DNA from: Candidatus Heimdallarchaeota archaeon | Lineage (GTDB): Archaea > Asgardarchaeota > Heimdallarchaeia > Heimdallarchaeales > Heimdallarchaeaceae | Reading direction: 5' to 3' | DNA: 64,000 nucleotides | NCBI GenBank assembly: GCA_018238545.1 | Contig: JABCTC010000007.1 | Location: 32,087-96,086 of the forward strand | Shown here: one piece after another, positions 1-7,829 of the stretch | Layout: every line of letters begins with the position of its first letter | How positions within the stretch are numbered: the first letter of the stretch is position 1 | Notes under the pieces: model-generated | Told to the model about the DNA's origin: nothing | The model's database searches: none | Seen by the model: only the letters and a program-made list of their open reading frames with translations | Translations under genes and position numbers: made by a program

Positions 1-340
1 CTAAAGAAGAGATGAGTATTGAAAAAGCTGGTCTCGATTTGCTGCTCTCTTTTCTATATTCTCTGGAAAGTGTTAACCCTCTGATTTTTATGGCAAATGG
101 TAATTCTTTAGGCTTGTCAGTTAAATCATAAATTCTAATAAAATTCGGGTTTCCTTTAACAGAGTGAACTATAACGGCGGTCTCATATCCTTTCATTTTC
201 ATTGCATTAATCGTGTAAACCAGAGTAGCTGACCCTCTTGCTACTCTTGAAGACTGAGGGACAACGCTAACTATGTCATGTATAAATGAACGAGTTTTAT
301 TTGCAGGGGAACGTGATGTAGTGAAACCGATCTTTGTCAT
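1..340 (-). CDS. Brix-domain ribosome biogenesis protein (Imp4-like), 3' end outside the window
   Basis: I translated this partial frame by hand from the ATG at 338-340 down to base 1; it is open throughout. The product begins MTKIGFTTSRSP and continues with a basic, alternating strand/helix pattern containing GNPNFIRIYDL and IRGLTLSREY, which matches the archaeal Brix domain (Imp4/Rpf2 superfamily). Family members bind pre-rRNA during large or small subunit assembly. About 113 residues are visible and the C-terminal part lies beyond the window. It is the last visible gene of the SBDS-exosome-L37Ae run, where archaea commonly keep a Brix gene, so context and sequence agree. Confidence 0.85.
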   Translation of the reverse strand, partial: MTKIGFTTSRSPANKTRSFIHDIVSVVPQSSRVARGSATLVYTINAMKMKGYETAVIVHSVKGNPNFIRIYDLTDKPKELPFAIKIRGLTLSREYRKESSKSRPAFSILISSL

Positions 341-416
341 TTGAGAAAAAAAAGTACATAGTAATTAAAAGGTAAACGTTGTAAACAAAAATAAAATAGT
401 AAAAGTAAGAAAGAGT

Positions 417-698
417 TTAGAAGTCTTCTTTTAATGCTTCAGAAATACGAGTAACTCTTCTTGTGATACTTCTTCCAGCACTTGTGTTTGGTTCCCAGGC
501 TCCACCTGCAAATTTTTCTCCACACTTGGTGCACTCCCAGATCCCTAAACCTGCTCTTTTTAGAGCCTTCATATTACATACTGGGCATTTATAGATGGCT
601 TTGCTTTTTTCCTCTAATTGTCTTACTCTTTTTCTAATAGTACTACCATATCGAGCACCATATCGTCCAGTTGAACCCACTTTTTTTGTTTTACCCAT
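417..698 (-). CDS. rpl37ae: 50S ribosomal protein L37Ae
   Basis: A basic protein of about 93 residues with a C4 zinc ribbon (CPVC near residue 38, CTKC near 57) and the family N-terminus MGKTKKVGSTGRYG. L37Ae is a large-subunit protein shared by archaea and eukaryotes. I place the start at the ATG of MGKTKK at 696-698; the longer frame adds only three residues. It follows Rrp42 by 16 bases on the same strand. In many archaea a short RpoP (RNA polymerase subunit P) gene follows L37Ae; here the next gene is the Brix protein and no RpoP frame is visible in the 76-base gap. Confidence 0.95.
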   Translation of the reverse strand: MGKTKKVGSTGRYGARYGSTIRKRVRQLEEKSKAIYKCPVCNMKALKRAGLGIWECTKCGEKFAGGAWEPNTSAGRSITRRVTRISEALKEDF

Positions 699-714
699 GA
701 TTCGCACCTTCTAT

Positions 715-1524
715 TTACGAGAGCGATTTCATCAGCTCTTTCCTTAAAGCTTTCGATACATTCAAAGATTCACGGACTATTTCCATAATCTCTGCAGGTT
801 TGTAAGTTCCTTGATCTCCTTTCTGTAAAGCTACGATTCTATCTTCTTCATCAAAACCAATTGTGATTCTTGAATCACTTACACGATCTTCTTTGAAATT
901 TGGATCATAAATTTTGTACTTATCAATTTTGTAGCAGGTTACAGCAACGGGATAATGATTTATCTTTAGTGGTTCTTTTTCTTCTAATTTCTCTATTGAA
1001 CCATCTTCAAGAACTTTTACTTTTGGTATTTTTGTTGTTGCCAAAGCGGCCATTGCACCTAATGCAGCTGCATCGAATAAATTACCATCATGATTTAATA
1101 CGTAGAAGTCGATGAAAAGAATCCACACATGTTTTTCAGGAACTACACATAATTTTGACAAATCAATACAATGTGATTCTCTTATAGTTCTATCAGTAAC
1201 TCTAGCTAATTCAATGGCTGCATTGCTTGGAGGTCCACTTTCAAAGTAAGGTGAAGCTATTGGTGAAAGTTCAGCGCCAGTTGTTATTACTCCACTTTCA
1301 GGAGAATCTGGATATGGAGTTCCTAATATAGCTTTGACTCCAACAATGATTTTGGTATTTCCGATAGTTATTACTGCTGAACCCTCTGCTTTTTCTACAA
1401 AGTTTGTTTCGATTTTTATTTCTCGAAAACCATCTAATGTTCTTCCATCTATTCTTTTCTTTTGCTCAAGCAATGAAAGGATGTGGTCTTTTTCTATTTC
1501 ATTGATTATGTATTTGTCACCCAT
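715..1524 (-). CDS. rrp42: Exosome complex protein Rrp42 (RNase PH-like)
   Basis: Non-catalytic RNase PH-fold subunit of the archaeal exosome hexameric ring, pairing with Rrp41 for 3'-5' RNA degradation and tailing. The N-terminal RIDGRTLDGFREIKIE motif, the GSAVITIGNTKI strand and the GVITTGAELSP segment are typical. About 269 residues, which is normal. I start it at the ATG of MGDKYIINEI (1522-1524). The longer upstream frame would overlap the Rrp41 tail by 62 bases and has no homologous content. The start lies one base from the Rrp41 stop, so translation is probably coupled. Confidence 0.95.
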   Translation of the reverse strand: MGDKYIINEIEKDHILSLLEQKKRIDGRTLDGFREIKIETNFVEKAEGSAVITIGNTKIIVGVKAILGTPYPDSPESGVITTGAELSPIASPYFESGPPSNAAIELARVTDRTIRESHCIDLSKLCVVPEKHVWILFIDFYVLNHDGNLFDAAALGAMAALATTKIPKVKVLEDGSIEKLEEKEPLKINHYPVAVTCYKIDKYKIYDPNFKEDRVSDSRITIGFDEEDRIVALQKGDQGTYKPAEIMEIVRESLNVSKALRKELMKSLS

Positions 1525-1525
1525 T

Positions 1526-2404
1526 TTATTCGACCTCTTTTTTATCATCTTTGCTAGGTTTTGGTTCCTCAGTTTTAGGTTTCTCAACTTTCAATACTGG
1601 TTTGGGAGCAACCTTTGGTTCCTCTTTTGGTTCCTCTTTTGGTTCCTCAGTTTTGGGTTTCACGGGAACTTCTACTTCCGCGCGTATGTCTGTATATTTT
1701 TGCTTAAGAGCATCTCTTTGTATTTCATAAAGATCCTTAGCTCCCTTTATTGCAATGTTTAAACAGTCTTCAAATTGTTTAACAGTAAACACACCATCTA
1801 ATTGAAGAAGAGAGATTTCATCTAGTACAGGACAATATCCAAGGGGCAAATCACCTGACCCCTTCTGATCTTCGACATCAAATAGATCAAGAACAGCTTT
1901 ATCATTGATTAAACCAGCTGCTACAGAAGCTATCAATCCCCTCATAGGAATGCCAGCATCAGCTAAGGCTACAGAAGCAGCTGTTAAGCTTGCAGTTCGA
2001 GTTCCTCCATCAGCTTGCAACACTTGCAAGTATACATCAATTGTTGTTCTTGGGTATTTTTCTGTCAGAACAACAGATGCTAATGAATTACTGATAACCA
2101 TAGAAATTTCTTTTTCTCTCCTTGAGGGAGCTGGACTTTTCCTGTCACTTACTGAAAATGTAGACATTCTATAAAAACACTGAATTAATGCTCTATCTGC
2201 AAGTGCTCTGTGTTTTGGATGTAATTCCCTTGGTCCATAAACTGCAGCGATAATGATGTTTTTACCCATTCGTATCTCTGCTGAACCATCTGCGTTTTTA
2301 ATAACACCAATCTTAATATTTACTGGACGTAACTCATCTACTTTGCGTCCATCTAATCTTATTCCTTTCTCATCTATGAGTTTTACACTTCCGTCTCCGG
2401 CCAT
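1526..2404 (-). CDS. rrp41: Exosome complex protein Rrp41 (catalytic) with repetitive acidic/lysine tail
   Basis: Catalytic RNase PH-fold subunit of the archaeal exosome. It carries the GIRLDGRKVDELRP entry motif, the basic KSPAPSRREKE segment and the Asp-rich LDLFDVEDQKGSGDLPL segment where the family has its active-site aspartates. About 292 residues against a usual 245: the extra 45 residues at the C-terminus are low-complexity repeats of EEPK/KPKTEE, encoded by three imperfect copies of a 12-bp unit near 1613-1650. The ATG at 2402-2404 follows a GGTGAT ribosome-binding site. It sits between Rrp4 and Rrp42 in an exosome operon. Confidence 0.95.
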   Translation of the reverse strand: MAGDGSVKLIDEKGIRLDGRKVDELRPVNIKIGVIKNADGSAEIRMGKNIIIAAVYGPRELHPKHRALADRALIQCFYRMSTFSVSDRKSPAPSRREKEISMVISNSLASVVLTEKYPRTTIDVYLQVLQADGGTRTASLTAASVALADAGIPMRGLIASVAAGLINDKAVLDLFDVEDQKGSGDLPLGYCPVLDEISLLQLDGVFTVKQFEDCLNIAIKGAKDLYEIQRDALKQKYTDIRAEVEVPVKPKTEEPKEEPKEEPKVAPKPVLKVEKPKTEEPKPSKDDKKEVE

Positions 2405-2420
2405 TATAATCACCTTAAAT

Positions 2421-3110
2421 TTATTGTTGATCCTCTGATATCATATCACGAATTCTATCAGTCAAACCTTGTGTATGAGCCTCTAACTCAATTCTTGTTA
2501 TCGCTTGAATTGCTTTCAATTCATCTTCTATCTTCTTTCCATTAACCCATATTTTCCCGTTTTGACCAGTTATTATCTGGGTTCTAGTCAATCTTTTTAT
2601 CATATTGATCATAGTACCCTTTTTGCCAATAACACGGGGAATGTGAGAGGCCTCTATTTGAATCAATCGTCCGCCTCTAAGTTTTCCTAATCCTCTTTCA
2701 TTTGTGATTAGCATGGGATCTCTTGTTCTATCAAAACTCGCAATTTTTGTGAGAATTATATCCCCTAAACTGAAAATTTTTCTGGCGTCATCATTAATTG
2801 GATCGAAGCGTTTTTCTGTTGCATTATTGGCACTAAGTATCGCTGTATATGGCGAACCTATGTCCACTATCCAACTCGTTAAGCCAACTTCTGTGACTTT
2901 TCCTATAACTAAATCACCAGGTCGAGGGAGATATTTCCCTCTGAGTGCTTTAACTTGGATAAAATCACCTTTATCCTGAAATAAACCAACTACTGAGGAA
3001 TAATATTCGCCATTTCTTTTGACAATTCCTTCTCCATAATTAATTGGTCCTTCAGCTAAAAGATCACCTGGTATAACTATTGCATGATTTTTTGCTATAA
3101 CTTTAGACAT
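2421..3110 (-). CDS. rrp4: Exosome RNA-binding subunit Rrp4 (S1 and KH domains)
   Basis: Cap subunit that threads RNA into the Rrp41/Rrp42 ring. The 229 residues show an N-terminal GDLLAEGPINYGEG segment, a central S1 domain (PGDLVIGKVTEVGLTSWIVDI, about 65-140) and a C-terminal KH domain with the motif IPRVIGKKGTMI (about 158-170). Length is typical. It is separated from SBDS upstream by 22 bases and from Rrp41 downstream by 16, consistent with one transcript. Confidence 0.95.
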   Translation of the reverse strand: MSKVIAKNHAIVIPGDLLAEGPINYGEGIVKRNGEYYSSVVGLFQDKGDFIQVKALRGKYLPRPGDLVIGKVTEVGLTSWIVDIGSPYTAILSANNATEKRFDPINDDARKIFSLGDIILTKIASFDRTRDPMLITNERGLGKLRGGRLIQIEASHIPRVIGKKGTMINMIKRLTRTQIITGQNGKIWVNGKKIEDELKAIQAITRIELEAHTQGLTDRIRDMISEDQQ

Positions 3111-3132
3111 GTTATGTCACCGTTTTGTTTCT

Positions 3133-3876
3133 CTATTCCGACATTCTCTCCAAAACTTTAATTTGAGCCTTTCCTTTTGTTCTAGATGTAATTTGCTCTA
3201 AGAAATCAGCTTGAGTTCCTGAAGGGATATTAACAACAACAGCTAAACTACCGTCAGATAACCATTCTTCTTGAACAAGATTTCCAGCAGAAATTAAGAA
3301 ACCATATAGGGCTCCAGTATAACTTGGAGGAATCTTTACAGCTAATTTTACTGATTCAAGCCTAATTGGCATAATTGGTTTCAATAAGTCAATGACTTCT
3401 AATGCCTGACTTTTTACATCATCTTTGTAAGAAATATTGACACCTAAATCTAGAATTGCATTCTCAATTCTGTCTTTTGGAATTGGTGTATTTTCACGTG
3501 GGTTAATACAGTGAATGTGAATAAAATTTACTATCTCAATTCTCTTCTCTTTTTGAATCTCATTTCGTTGGCTTATTGTAAGCTGTAATTTGCCTTCTTT
3601 TAGAATCTTAATAGCTGTTTCTCTCTCGGTTAATCCTTCGAAAGCTACATTCAAGTCATCTTGTGTAGCCTTAACTCCCCGAGAAATGTTCTCATAGACA
3701 ATATAAACTTCAAAGATATCATCTATTTCAACCTCTTCACCTTGGATAAATAACCAGGCGGGTTCAGGATTAACAAGTAATTCATAACGCCTCCCATGTT
3801 TTTCATATCGGACAATAGATTTACCTTTTAAATCAATACGTCTATCTATTGTTACTCCTCTGAAATCTTTGCTCAT
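3133..3876 (-). CDS. Ribosome maturation protein SBDS/SDO1 homologue
   Basis: About 247 residues with the three-domain SBDS organisation: an N-terminal FYSH domain containing the family KHGRRYELLVNP segment, a central helical region (TERETAIKILKEGKLQLT) and a C-terminal ferredoxin-like domain. The family releases the anti-association factor aIF6 from the 50S subunit. It is the first gene of the exosome operon, the classic archaeal position. I choose the ATG of MSKDFRG (3874-3876); a TTG fifteen bases upstream is the alternative. The next gene upstream (THEP1-like NTPase) is divergent, so the operon promoter should lie in 3877-4015. Confidence 0.93.
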   Translation of the reverse strand: MSKDFRGVTIDRRIDLKGKSIVRYEKHGRRYELLVNPEPAWLFIQGEEVEIDDIFEVYIVYENISRGVKATQDDLNVAFEGLTERETAIKILKEGKLQLTISQRNEIQKEKRIEIVNFIHIHCINPRENTPIPKDRIENAILDLGVNISYKDDVKSQALEVIDLLKPIMPIRLESVKLAVKIPPSYTGALYGFLISAGNLVQEEWLSDGSLAVVVNIPSGTQADFLEQITSRTKGKAQIKVLERMSE

Positions 3877-4015
3877 CTTAATCACACTCAAGTGTCGGAG
3901 TATTGTTTTTAACTTTTGAAAAAAGTAAAAGACCAGATTTATAAGACTTTTTAAGAAGGAGAATAAAGTATCATCTGTAGAAACAAGAATCTTATCTGAT
4001 TTTTTGGGTGATTAT

Positions 4016-4555
4016 ATGACAAATCTTCTTGTGACAGGAGCTCCAAGAGCAGGAAAAACCACTCTTATTTCAACAGTAATATCAAAACTCAATTTTGGTG
4101 TGGTTGGTTTCATTACAACTGAAATAAGAGAAAATAACATTAGAACGGGTTTTACAATTGAAACCTATTCTGGTATTAAGAAAACCCTAGCTTCTAAGAA
4201 AAATCTAGAAAGCAAGTATAGGGTGGGAAGGTATGGTGTTTATTTAGATAATCTAAACTCCATAGTTAGCACACTAGAAAAGGAAATAAATGATAATATG
4301 CCAAAATTGGTTGTTATTGATGAGATTGGGAAAATGGAACTTTTTTCACTTTCCTTCAGGGAATTTGTTATGAAAGCTCTCAATCAGAACAAAGTTTTTG
4401 GAACTATTATGCTTAGGGATAACGATTTTACAAAAAAAATCAAACTAAGAAGCGATACAAAGGTTTTCGAAATTAATCTGCAAAACAGAGAAAATATCAT
4501 GAATAAAATAGAGGAGTTAGTTAGATGCCAGAAGGACCAGAAGTTGAATGTGTAA
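4016..4555 (+). CDS. THEP1-type nucleoside-triphosphatase
   Basis: About 179 residues. Walker A GAPRAGKTT lies right at the N-terminus and the Walker B-like VVIDEIGKMELFS around residues 101-113, the signature of the NTPase_1 (THEP1) family. These hydrolyse NTPs in vitro; the cellular role is not settled. The ATG at 4016 follows a GGTGAT ribosome-binding site at 4007-4012. Its last 31 bases overlap the start of the DNA glycosylase gene in another frame, implying coupled expression. Confidence 0.88.
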   Translation: MTNLLVTGAPRAGKTTLISTVISKLNFGVVGFITTEIRENNIRTGFTIETYSGIKKTLASKKNLESKYRVGRYGVYLDNLNSIVSTLEKEINDNMPKLVVIDEIGKMELFSLSFREFVMKALNQNKVFGTIMLRDNDFTKKIKLRSDTKVFEINLQNRENIMNKIEELVRCQKDQKLNV

Positions 4556-5367
4556 GGCGTTCATTGAAATCAATAATTGGGAAAAAATTACAAAGAATCC
4601 ACTTAACTGAACTCTCCCAGAAATATCATAAATATCAAAACAAACAAACTCAGTTTAATCAATTTAGTGGGCATCAAATAAAGAAAATTGAAAGAATTGG
4701 AAAGTTTCTTATTTTTAAGTTTGATAGGAAAGAAGTTATTTTGAACCATCTAGGAATGTCTGGCAACTGGCTTCTATTAAAAGAGAAAGATCAGATTTTA
4801 CCTTCACACTCGAAGGTGTTAATAGAATTTGAAACGTTACCAAACGTTGTTTTTTATGATATGAGAAATTTAGGTCAGTTCAAAATATATGAAAGTTATA
4901 ACTCTGTGCTTAAGCATCAACCAATTCGTAAAATGGGTATAGATGGACTGTTGAGTACTTTTCCTATGGATGAATTTCTTCTAAGAATAGATAAGAGAAA
5001 TTATGCAAACCGAGAGATAGGTTCTGTTCTTCTTGACCAGAAATTGGTAGCAGGCATAGGAAATATATACAAATCAGAATCTTTAGCATTAGCAAACATT
5101 AATCCTACAAGACTAGTAAAAACATTGAAAAATAAAGAGCGAAGAAGACTAGGTCAAGCTATCTCTAAAACACTCCACAAAGCAGTTGAATCCATGGGTA
5201 GCACATTTAACTCATTTAGAACTCCTGATGGGAGAGAGGGGTCGGCACAGAATTGGCATCAAGTATATGGGAAAAAAGGTGGAAAGTGTAGTAGTTGTGG
5301 GAGTGAAATAAGGAGAGTTGTACAGGACAAAAGAAGTACTTTCTATTGCCCCAATTGTCAGCTGTAA
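4525..5367 (+). CDS. mutM: Fpg/Nei-type DNA glycosylase
   Basis: Base-excision repair glycosylase/AP lyase for oxidised purines. All hallmarks are visible: N-terminal MPEGPEVE (Pro2 nucleophile, Glu3), the NHLGMSG loop with neighbouring lysine, the helix-two-turn-helix GIGNIYKSESLA, and a C-terminal zinc finger CSSC...CPNC with the RSTFYCP arginine. The 280-residue length is normal. The family is mainly bacterial, so acquisition by transfer is likely. It overlaps the upstream THEP1-like gene by 31 bases and runs convergently into the next gene 20 bases away. Confidence 0.95.
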   Translation: MPEGPEVECVRRSLKSIIGKKLQRIHLTELSQKYHKYQNKQTQFNQFSGHQIKKIERIGKFLIFKFDRKEVILNHLGMSGNWLLLKEKDQILPSHSKVLIEFETLPNVVFYDMRNLGQFKIYESYNSVLKHQPIRKMGIDGLLSTFPMDEFLLRIDKRNYANREIGSVLLDQKLVAGIGNIYKSESLALANINPTRLVKTLKNKERRRLGQAISKTLHKAVESMGSTFNSFRTPDGREGSAQNWHQVYGKKGGKCSSCGSEIRRVVQDKRSTFYCPNCQL

Positions 5368-5387
5368 ATTGATGAAATGGATGATTT

Positions 5388-6218
5388 CTAGAGATTAATA
5401 TTGGCTTTCTTTAGTTTCCTTAGAATAATTGGCTTAAATATCAGTTTTCTAAGTGCAACTTTTATATAAAGACTTTTTTTGAAGTATTTTGCGACCAACT
5501 TATATGAATCAATTACGTCCCAAATTGTTGGATGAGCATCTATCTCATTAACTATTATTTTATTATATCCTCTTTTCTTGATATTCTGCAGAATGTAAGT
5601 AATCGGTAATACACCTGATCCAAAAGAGTAGTGTGAATCTTCACCTTCATTGCAGTCAGAAAAGTGAATTTCTTCTAACTCATTAAATGGCATTTTGTCA
5701 AGTAGGTCTAAATATGTCTCAGAGCCATTTTGAATATATGAATGAGCTACATCAAATAACCATCCTTTCAGTTGCTCCCCCAAATCTTTCTTCAGTCTAT
5801 TGTAATAGTTTAGAAAATCCTCATCTGTTCGACTCATAACATTTTCTACAACTACAGGAATTTTTAGTTGACTGACATTCTTAACTAACGTTTCATATTC
5901 ACCTTGATGTTCAACTGGGTGAAATACAGCAATTATAATGTTTAATTTGTCAACATTTTCATTAACTAATTTAATAACTTCATCAATCTCCTTTTGTTTC
6001 TCAGGAAAAGAAAAATCATATCCATCTATTTCATCGACAGGAAGATGAAAAGTTGTTATCATATCGCCTACAGCTTCTATTACGCTGTCAAGATTATCAA
6101 AATTTACACCTTGTGGATTTAGCTCGCAAGATTCTATGCCCAAAGTTTTAGCAAATTTGATTAAATGCTCACACTCCAACCCTTTGTGAGTTTGAATTGT
6201 TTGACCAATAAGCACCAT
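5388..6218 (-). CDS. TIM-barrel protein, sugar phosphate isomerase/epimerase family
   Basis: 276 residues fitting the xylose isomerase-like TIM barrel (AP endonuclease 2 family). Candidate metal ligands recur at strand ends: ELNPQ near residue 37, TTFHLPVDE near 55, VVVENV near 150, FDVAHSY near 182, EIHFSDCNEG near 215 and IIVNEIDAH near 250. The substrate cannot be read from sequence. A basic tail of about 30 residues follows the barrel. It is convergent with the glycosylase and divergent from the DDAH-like gene. Confidence 0.75.
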   Translation of the reverse strand: MVLIGQTIQTHKGLECEHLIKFAKTLGIESCELNPQGVNFDNLDSVIEAVGDMITTFHLPVDEIDGYDFSFPEKQKEIDEVIKLVNENVDKLNIIIAVFHPVEHQGEYETLVKNVSQLKIPVVVENVMSRTDEDFLNYYNRLKKDLGEQLKGWLFDVAHSYIQNGSETYLDLLDKMPFNELEEIHFSDCNEGEDSHYSFGSGVLPITYILQNIKKRGYNKIIVNEIDAHPTIWDVIDSYKLVAKYFKKSLYIKVALRKLIFKPIILRKLKKANINL

Positions 6219-6277
6219 ACTTTTTCTATAATGGAGATATATATAAGTTAACCTTCTAATTGAAAAATGATACTTCT

Positions 6278-7033
6278 ATGAAAGCTAAGAGAGCGATAGT
6301 GCGTGAACCTAGTTTGAGTTATACACAGTGTGTTTCTTCACACCCATTGCATCATGCTGTGAGTCTTGAAAAAGCAAAACAACAACATGCGGATTATTGT
6401 GACGTATTAGCGAGTCTTGGTCTCGAATTAATCAAGCTACCACCAAAGAAAGATTACCCTGATTCTTGTTTCGTTGAAGATACCGCAGTTATTTTTGAAA
6501 ATAGAGCCTTTATCACAAGAATGGGTGTTAAAAGTCGTCGTGGCGAAGACAAAGAAGTAGAAGAAGTACTCAGAGAATATTTCACAACTAAACGAGCAAC
6601 AGAACCAGCTACTCTTGAAGGTGGAGATGTTTTACATCTCCCTGATAAATTGATTTGTGGAATAACTCAAAGAACAAATGAATTTGGAACTCAACAAATG
6701 GAGAATTGGTTACAAGTCAAAGTAGCTACAATAACTAACCCTAACATTGTTCATCTCAAAAGTTACATGAAATATCTAGGAAAAAATACGATGATTATCA
6801 ATGAAAAATTTGTTAATCATCCTTTATTACAAAAACTTAATCTTCTAATAATTCCTAATAAAGAAAGTTATTCGGTTAACTGTTTATCAATTGAAAACAC
6901 AGTAATTATGTCTGATAATTTTAAATATGCTCAAAATGCTGTAATTGAAGCAGGATTTGAAGTTATCTCCCTTGAAATGAGTGAATTTGAAAAATGTCAA
7001 GGAGCTTTAACCTGTCTCTCAATCATTTTTTAG
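6278..7033 (+). CDS. Dimethylarginine dimethylaminohydrolase-like amidino hydrolase
   Basis: About 251 residues of the guanidino-group modifying pentein fold. Visible family motifs are YPDSCFVEDTAVI (substrate-binding acidic residues), ATLEGGDVLHL and the C-terminal catalytic cysteine in GALTCLSI. DDAH enzymes convert methylated arginine to citrulline; arginine deiminase-like or other guanidine substrates are possible. The ATG at 6278 gives the usual N-terminus (MKAKRAIVREP); an upstream TTG would add six residues. It is monocistronic between divergent and parallel neighbours. Confidence 0.85.
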   Translation: MKAKRAIVREPSLSYTQCVSSHPLHHAVSLEKAKQQHADYCDVLASLGLELIKLPPKKDYPDSCFVEDTAVIFENRAFITRMGVKSRRGEDKEVEEVLREYFTTKRATEPATLEGGDVLHLPDKLICGITQRTNEFGTQQMENWLQVKVATITNPNIVHLKSYMKYLGKNTMIINEKFVNHPLLQKLNLLIIPNKESYSVNCLSIENTVIMSDNFKYAQNAVIEAGFEVISLEMSEFEKCQGALTCLSIIF

Positions 7034-7118
7034 AATCTTTCATATTTAAGCATAAATGACATTATTGCAGTAAATGCAAACATCTAAATAGTAAAATTGC
7101 TATTTTTTTCTGAGTAAA

Positions 7119-7745
7119 ATGTTCTTCAGACGTATAGTGAAATCTCTTATTGGTTTTGTTACTTGTACGATTGTTGTTCTTCTCTTGATATTAATATTGT
7201 GGCCAACATTTGATCAACCTGGATTAGTGGAGTTTAATCGGCTTATGGTTGAACAATATGGTTCAAGTGGTCATTTTACTGTAGCACTTTTATCTCTCTT
7301 AGTTGTAAATATCTTTTTACCAATAGATTTACCTGACATTTTTAATGTTGCTAATACTCTTTCTGGAAGTCCAGTTCCTGATGGTTTCCCATTTAGTCAT
7401 GTGGGAATGTATATTCTGATTCTTGTAATTTGGTTAATTGGTTCTTTTGCAGGTGGCTTAGCTTCTCGGGGAGGTTTAAGGTCAGGAGCATGGTCTGCTA
7501 TGCTCTCTTTTGTGTTTCTAGATCTGATATTTTCAATTATGGTTGATGCCATGGGTATTTCTGTTGCAGGTTTTACAGGTTCATTCTTTGTTGTTTTCTT
7601 CTTTACTCTAGTTGTAGGTTCATTCATCTTTATACCGATAGTTGGTCTAGCAGGAGGAATAGCAGGAGGAATTTTAGGCAAAATGCTCTTCCGGAAAGGC
7701 AAGGATAAAAGTAGTAAAGATTCTATTAATAGTGATAAAGAGTAA
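7119..7745 (+). CDS. Unrecognised multi-pass membrane protein
   Basis: 208 residues with an N-terminal hydrophobic segment (about 7-30), further predicted membrane segments around 50-70, 95-120, 125-150 and 155-185, and a charged lysine/serine-rich tail. The glycine-rich stretch GLAGGIAGGILGKML near the end resembles a packed transmembrane helix. I do not recognise a family. It stands alone between the DDAH-like gene and RfcL, all three on the plus strand. Confidence 0.6.
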   Translation: MFFRRIVKSLIGFVTCTIVVLLLILILWPTFDQPGLVEFNRLMVEQYGSSGHFTVALLSLLVVNIFLPIDLPDIFNVANTLSGSPVPDGFPFSHVGMYILILVIWLIGSFAGGLASRGGLRSGAWSAMLSFVFLDLIFSIMVDAMGISVAGFTGSFFVVFFFTLVVGSFIFIPIVGLAGGIAGGILGKMLFRKGKDKSSKDSINSDKE

Positions 7746-7829
7746 TTTTAATTAAGAGAAAAACTCTCTTTTTTTTCCACTGAAGCATATGTTTTTTATA
7801 TTGAAATATAGAACTCATAATTGACTAGG

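Noticed and set aside
1334..1762. Long plus-strand frame opposite Rrp42/Rrp41
   Set aside because: It is antisense to two well-supported exosome genes, including the low-complexity tail, and its translation is unlike any family.
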